A stretch of 64,000 nt of DNA, taken from NCBI GenBank assembly GCA_037127255.1, contig JBANSL010000010.1, positions 30,706,120 to 30,770,119 of the forward strand. The letters are read 5' to 3'. The position numbers were made by a program, and so were the translations under genes. Of this stretch, positions 58,500-64,000 are shown piece after piece; position 1 is the stretch's first letter, and each line of letters opens with the position of its first letter. This DNA is from Persicaria tinctoria. Its lineage: Eukaryota > Streptophyta > Magnoliopsida > Caryophyllales > Polygonaceae. Below the pieces are notes generated by a model. The model did no database searches and was not told where the DNA came from. It saw only the letters and a program-made list of their open reading frames with translations.

Positions 58500-61363
58500 G
58501 ATGCATGAGTGGATCGGCTTTGCTGGCAGCCTACTATGGATGGTCGCTACTCTATAAAGTCGGCCTATGAAATCATTAGTGGAACCAAGGGGGTGTGTTT
58601 GAATGATACCCAAATATTCAAAAGGATATGGGGGTTGAAGGTGCCCGAGAGAGTTCGATGTTTTGTGTGGTTAGTTGTCCGAGGGGCAATTCTCACCAAT
58701 GGGGAAAGAACTTGACGCCACTTGGCTACGAATCCCTGTTGTGGGGTGTGTCCGGATCAGCCGAAAGCACTTATACACCTTTTTAGGGAATGTAGGGCGA
58801 TCAATGGGTTGTGGGAGGTGTGGGTGCTAGCGGTGGCTCAAATTTCTTCACCACACCCTTCGCTATTTGGATTTGATGCAATCCGATGTCCATGGCTAAT
58901 TATTCAGTTGAGGTGGACCGGCCTAGTCTATTTGCAATGTCACTTTGGTGGATTTGGAGGTGGCGTAACAACCGTGTTTTCAATAATGGGGATTGCCCTG
59001 CTGATCGGGCTCGATTTATCAAGATGAGAGCTGTGGGGTATTCTAAGGCATGGGCTACTGCCGGCAGCAGCAACCTCGCCAGAGAGAAGCGCCAAGTTGA
59101 TGTCCAGTGGGAAAAGCCGCCTGACGAGTGGGTGAAAGTCAACTCTCATGGCTCAGTCAATGTTGTGAGCCTAATTCTCCATGTTTTACACGAACTTTTA
59201 TATCGATTTCTGCATACATTTCATAAATTTGGGTTAGAATAGTGCAGGAACTATGTAGTTTATGCTTATTTGCTAAATTATGGAGTCTACACAAGTTTTT
59301 GTTATATTTCGTAGAAATCAGACGCACCTTGGAGCTTAAAGAAAAGTCATGAAAACATTGGAGAAGCTAATGAAGAAGCTAAGGATGGTGTGCGGGAGAA
59401 AAGCCCACTTTTCGCCATTCATCCTTCTGAATCAATTTCTAGTGTCTTCATGAGAGTTGTAACCCTCGAAAAGAGCTTTCTAAATCATACTCATATGTGT
59501 CAATCCGACAAATGAGGAATTGGGAAAGTGCGTTTCAAGAACGGATCAGAATGCTGAAAGCTGACGGGACTAGTCGACGTTGACCACTTTGGTCGAAGTC
59601 GAGTACTATCCAGTCGACAATAACTCCAGAACACGAGATCGAGCAACAAGATCACCCGAGAGCAGAACTCTAGTCGACGTCGAGTAAACTACTCGAAGTC
59701 GAGTACCCATGTCGAGTCCAGAAGGTAGCCGAGCTCGAGTGCAATCCGAGGAGAAGAAGATTGTATTCGACGTCGAGTAGATTACTCGATGTCGAGCACT
59801 CACCAGAGTCATTCCGAGTCGAGATTGAGTGGAGTCCGAGCATTGTGGATTACTTGTAAGAAAAGTCACGTGAATTCTATCAACATCTAGTGAAGATCTA
59901 TCAAGATGGAATATATTTATCCACTTTAGACATATTTCCCTTAGAGATTTATTTCCTTTATTTATCAAGTTTTATCTTAAGCTTTTAGATAGATAGTTTT
60001 AGATAGAGATAGATTGTTCCTTCATAGAATAGCTAGGATTGGAGCCTATAAATAAAGCCCTAGGGGGCTGATTTTCATTCATTCAAGCGAAGTCATCTTC
60101 GGGCGCAAGGAGAGAGGAGGAGCCGAGTGGGAGAAGGGGAGGAAAGATTGGAAGGTTTTGTAAGTTTTAGTTTGAATTAAATGTTAAAGTTAGTTGCTTT
60201 TATGATGCTTTGTTTCTAAATTTCTTCTTATAGGATTGGGGTGATCCCAACAATAGATATCTGTATTTAATTTATAAATCCATGAATTTGTATGTCTTTA
60301 TCATCATCTACCTATATGCTTAATCATTTGCGAGATTTGAGGAAATTCCTTATTCATGATATTGAAGCGAAAGTGATCTTATTATAAATTTGGATAGTAA
60401 ATAGGGTTTATTTGCGAGAGTCGACTAATCCTAATTAAGAAAATGTAGAAACAATTAGGTTTTTATGCGAGAGCCTCTATTACCTAAATTGTTGGAATTT
60501 GCGAAAGTCGATTCTTTGATATAAAGCATGCATCTTTATGTGATTTATAATCTATACATATGTTTATTGTTGTGGTGATGTCAAACCTTGGAAGTTTGCA
60601 CCTTTATTATTCTATTTTCGTTATTTTGAAGTTTCTGCATAGATTCCACTCGACACCAACCACCATTCCCTCTCCATCCCTCGACATCGACCAAGTCTTA
60701 GTCGACATCGACAGCAACCTCCCACCTTTTCCCGCTATCCCTGAACCCTGAAACCAACTAAACCTAGAGCCGCTGACTTCTCTCCTGAGGACGAACCTGA
60801 CTCCACTATCCTATTGCGGGGTCTTGACTATAAATTTATTTGGTCGAGAAACCCTCTCGTCAGTCACTAGTGATGGGGCAGCTGGAGCAGCATGTATCAT
60901 TCGTGATCAGGAAGAGAATTGGATTGTCGGGTATGTCTGGCGGGTTGCATGTTGTACAGTAGCCTCGGCTGAGCTCTGGGGTATGCTTGACGGACTACGT
61001 TTGGCTTGGGAGAGGGGCTACAGGAAGGTAATTGTGGAGGTTGACTCTAAACTCGTTGTCACCCTCGTCTTGAGAGGGGTGGAGGGTACTCGGTGTCAGG
61101 GCTTTTTATCCCGGGACTAGTAAGTTCAGTTCCGCCATGTCTTCAGGAAAGTGAATTTCGTCGCCGACTCCCTCGCGTCTCTAGCTTTATCTTTTCCGAT
61201 TGGTTTTCATGTTCTTCTTGTTCCCCCTTTAGATGTAGTGTCTCTTATTGATGAGGATATTAGGGGAAGGGCTACTCCCCGTCTTGTGCATGTGTAGCCC
61301 ATGTTCAGTTTCGTCTATTGATATCTGGGAGCTAGTCTCCCAGGTTTTCCGATAAAAAAAATA
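58500..61363 (+). mobile_element. LINE C, 5' truncated, with target duplication and an internal insert
   Basis: Duplications AATTGAATCACGATCG at 58484-58499 and 61364-61379; A-rich end at 61353-61360. It starts in the zf-RVT region (CWQPTMDGRYSIKSAYEII, VPERVRCFVWL, NPCCGVCPDQPKALIHLF) with an in-frame TGA at 58713-58715 and a frameshift near 58880. RNase H begins with WEKPPDEWVKVNSHGS (Asp replaced by His) and resumes after an insert at about 60850 with SDGAAGAACIIRDQEENWIV, AELWGMLDGLRLAWERGY, VEVDSKLVV and NFVADSLASLA. Inactive. A different subfamily from LINEs A and B. Confidence 0.88.
59164..60850. mobile_element. Unclassified insertion in LINE C, LTR-like
   Basis: About 1.7 kb interrupts the RNase H region after GTCAATG. 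It carries a TATA-like CCTATAAATAAAG at 60049-60061, a cluster of GTCGAC/GTCGAGTA words at 59570-59830, and a start TGTTGTGAGCC. This is suggestive of a solo LTR, but I found no matching 5-bp duplication or clear right end. The frame at 60560-60751 is not called. Confidence 0.4.
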
Positions 61364-61516
61364 AATTGAATCACGATCGTCTTGCTTTGGAATCTAATGC
61401 CATTGATCCAAGCAATGAGCTCTATCTGCATCATTCGGATCATTCGAATTACGTCCTCTTGAAAAATGGAGTTGTGTCCGGTGGCGACCGCGGGACTCCC
61501 CGAAAGATGGGGCGAA

Positions 61517-62190
61517 ACTAAATTTAATTAAAAGTGTGTTCTCAAAACCAAATTTAACTAAAAGCAACACGCTTTTCTTTAAAACCGTTCTCGTTTAATT
61601 TTTTTAAATATTTAATCCGGTTTACGAGAAAAGCGTGCTTAAAAAAATTAAAATGAACACGGTTTAATTTGCACAGTTTGTTCCCAAAACCAAATTTAAT
61701 TAAAAACAACACGTTTTTCTTTAAAACCGTTATCGTTTATTTTTTTAAAAATATTTAACTCGGTTTACGAGAAAAGCATGCTTAAAAAATTAAAATAAAC
61801 ACGGTTCAATTTGCAAAGTGTGTTCTCGAAACCAAATTTAACTAAACACACATTTCTTTAAAACCGTTCTTGTTTATTTAAAAAAAATATATTTAACCCG
61901 GTTTACAAGAAAAGCATGCTTAAAAAAATTAAAATGAATACGGTTTAATTTGCAAAGTGTGTTTCCAAAACCAAATTTAACTAAAAGTAACACACTTTTC
62001 TTAAAACTGTTCTTGTTTGTTTTAAAAAAAATATTTAACCCGGTTTACGATAAAAATGTGCTTAAAAATTTTAAATTTAACTATTGGAAGCACAGATTTC
62101 TTTGAAATCGTTCTAAATCCGATTTTAGACTAAATCGTATTTAAACAAACTTAAAATGATGAACACGGTTTAATTAGAAAAGTGTTCCTA
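61517..62190 (+). repeat. Tandem repeat of about 140-145 bp, 4-5 copies
   Basis: Units begin near GTGTGTTCTCAAAACCAAAT at about 61531, 61675, 61816 and 61956, with a fifth degraded copy. Each contains an internal dyad: ACACGCTTTTCTTTAAAACC against GGTTTACGAGAAAAGCGTGC. Confidence 0.9.
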
Positions 62191-62332
62191 ATTTTCACAC
62201 TACAAATTTCAAACACTAAAATATAACCAAATTTCTCCAAATCAATTCAAATTTCAACATTTCAATTATAAATAAATTAATATCTTTCTTAATTTTTTAT
62301 TTTTTTTACAAAGGGAATTCATGGGTCAAAGG

Positions 62333-62743
62333 TAGAGGTGGCAATCGGGCGGGTCGGGTCGGGTCGGGTTCGGGTTCAGTTAGTCGGGTTTTGGGTCATT
62401 CGGGTTCGGGTAATGTCTAATAATTTGGTCAATCGGTTGGGTCAGGTTCGGGTTTCGGTTGTATCGGGTTTCGGTTGTCTCGGGTTTCAGTTATTTCGGG
62501 TTTGTATTGTCTCAAGTTTTCATTATTTCAATATTCATTTAATTTTTTTTACTAGATTGTATCTTAAAGTTCGGGTTATTTCGGGTTTCGGTTATAATGG
62601 GTTCGGGTCTTAATGGATTTCGGTTGAATCGGGTTCGGTTCATTCAGATTTTGGGTTCAAAATGAACGGGTTGGATCGGTGTTCAGAACAATCGGTTTCG
62701 AGTCGACCGGATCGAATTTTCGGATTCGGGTCGGGTTTTGCTA
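62333..62743. mobile_element. Second copy of the hAT MITE (right end degraded)
   Basis: Starts TAGAGGTGGCAATCGGGCG and follows the interior of the element at 43755 closely (AATGTCTAATAATTTGGTCA). The right end stops at TTTTGCTA without a full inverted repeat and no clear 8-bp duplication is seen. Confidence 0.85.
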
Positions 62744-63024
62744 GGGTGGAGCGGGCGTGGTGAAGTCTCTATGAAGGTTAATCTCTGCCCACCCCACCCT
62801 AGGGCCGCGAGTCCGCCACTGGTTGAGTCTCTACGAGGGTTAATCTCTTAAAATATTCATATATACAACACCTAATCTGGATATAAAATTGCCAAGTTCG
62901 ATCTAACTGAAGTAATTAAACAAAAAAAGTTGACTATATCAAATGGGTTGAAAAAAAAAATTACAATACTAATGGATACAATACTAATGGATCGACTTGC
63001 CCACTTGGTTTTGGAGGTCCACAC
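62744..63024. other. Short spacer between repeats
   Basis: No gene; mostly AT-rich. Confidence 0.5.
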
Positions 63025-64000
63025 TGTAAAGACCGGAAGTTAATTAATATTTATAAAATATCCGTAGAATAATCCAAATATTATCATCCCTTATGATTAT
63101 GAAAACCCGAAAAATTTAAAAAATTTATACCTAACTTTATATGGATTTAATGACGGGAAAAATATACCCAATCCACTTTTTTCGTATCTTATAAACGTAA
63201 CGGATTTTAACGCTTTGTGATCTCGGGTTTTACATTATGTTAAAGAGTTCATCCACCCAAATTGCCCAACATTGAACCACCAAACCCTTGACTTGTGGCT
63301 TGCTTGTGACTGTAGACATTCAACCACTCTCATCTCTTCATCCCATCACCTCCCATGCTCTGACTCAAGCCAAACCTGCTCCCTCCCTTTATAAATCTGA
63401 GCTAAGGCTCATTTAGGGCTCATTCACAAAGGGCCAGCCGTCCCCAAGAGAAAGAACTAAGAGAGAAAGAGAGTCTACTCCATTCTTGGTCCATTTTGGA
63501 CAGCCTTCAAAGAAAAATCCATATCTCCCTCATTACTCATCCAAATTGAGCAAACTCAGTGGCCATGGATCCTTCTTGAACCCAGCTTTCTATAGATATC
63601 TCAAAGACAAAAATCCAAGGTCGTTTGCCTAGCCAAAATCGTCCATATTTGGAGCCGCCGAAAACTGTTTTTGAAGGGTCTTGAGAGTTTGACTTGATTT
63701 CTTGGTAAGAACCCTTCCTTTCATTAAAAACTGAGTTCCAACCTATGTTATAACTCATTTTATTCAATTTTGAGTAGGAATCTAAATCATTCTTTGGGAT
63801 TTTTGGTGACAAAATGGCAAGGTGTTTGGAAGGTGCTCCGAAGGACTCCCGAGGGTGTTCTTGAGTCGTTTGTGTGGGATTCTTCTAAGGCAATCCCTCG
63901 TCCGGCTCCCCCTCTATAGGAATAGATCTTTTTTTCTTGGAAAAGGCTTAGGAAGTGGAGCCTCTATGTGTTTTTGGTTGCGTTTTGTAGCTAACGTCAA
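63025..64000 (+). mobile_element. Start of another LTR (Gypsy-like), running off the window
   Basis: Begins TGTAAAGACCGGAAG, like the solo LTR at 12556. A TATA-like CTTTATAAAT lies near 63385 and a purine-rich leader follows (GAGAGAAAGAGAGTC, about 63450). Only the left part is in the window, so neither its end nor a duplication can be checked. Confidence 0.6.

Larger units (their letters stand above)
58474..61483 (+). pseudogene. Copia gag N-terminus, split by LINE C
   Basis: The start MDQQLNHDR lies at 58474-58499. After removal of LINE C and one duplication it continues at 61380 with LALESNAIDPSNELYLHHSD and HSNYVLLKNGVV. PSNELYLHHSD resembles the start of the Copia gag domain (family PF14244 type). 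Coding stops being recognisable after about 61483, where other sequence follows. The element is truncated; no protease, integrase or RT is present here. Confidence 0.75.

Noticed and set aside
59606..59968. 120-residue minus-strand frame
   Set aside because: It follows the GTCGA repeat cluster and has no similarity.

Overview
This window is nuclear DNA from a flowering plant. Coding regions are split by GT-AG introns and match plant-specific families (a VAMP72 R-SNARE, an NSN1 nucleolar GTPase, an At4g26485-like DUF2431 protein, an F-box/kelch protein). The rest is dominated by plant transposable elements, and one stretch is nuclear-integrated plastid rpoC2. A eudicot, perhaps an asterid, fits best; I cannot narrow it further from the sequence alone.

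Layout. 1-975 is the 3' part of an F-box/kelch gene (+). 2017-4012 is a complete five-exon VAMP72 gene (-). 4200-9600 holds two Stowaway MITEs, a non-LTR retrotransposon 3' end, a CACTA terminus with a subterminal repeat array, and an AT-rich block with GAATAATG motifs spaced about 22 bp. 9606-32510 is one nested stack: a LINE (A) is split by a 20.1-kb CACTA element (TSD GAG). The CACTA element carries a diacylglycerol kinase fragment and other gene-like exons, a solo LTR (TSD TAGGT) that itself holds a Stowaway, and a hAT element (TSD ATAAATCT). The hAT element holds a Mutator-type MITE (9-bp TSD) and a 10.6-kb LTR element with no visible coding capacity (TSD GATGG). 32609-33876 is a non-LTR insertion whose tail received a Helitron-like element.

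34612-35478 is an intact three-exon DUF2431 gene (A). Two decayed relatives lie at 47973-48698 (B) and 50863-51550 (C). Between A and B are a nearly full-length LINE (B, 38123-41818) and a Mutator-like transposase gene fused to an OTU-type cysteine protease domain (43452-47843), which is broken by a hAT MITE. Between B and C are an inverted repeat, the plastid rpoC2 piece and a fold-back MITE. 52503-55914 is a complete nine-exon NSN1 gene (-). 56234-64000 is repeat-rich: two short non-LTR copies, a Copia LTR/PBS/gag start split by LINE C, a 140-bp tandem array, a second hAT MITE copy, and the start of another LTR element that runs off the window.

The likely functional host genes are the F-box/kelch, VAMP72, DUF2431 copy A and NSN1. 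They sit at the edges of or between TE clusters and do not form a pathway. VAMP72 acts in secretion, NSN1 in nucleolar ribosome biogenesis, and the DUF2431 family is related to yeast 25S rRNA methyltransferase BMT5. No tRNA or rRNA gene was recognised, and no CRISPR-like array is present.
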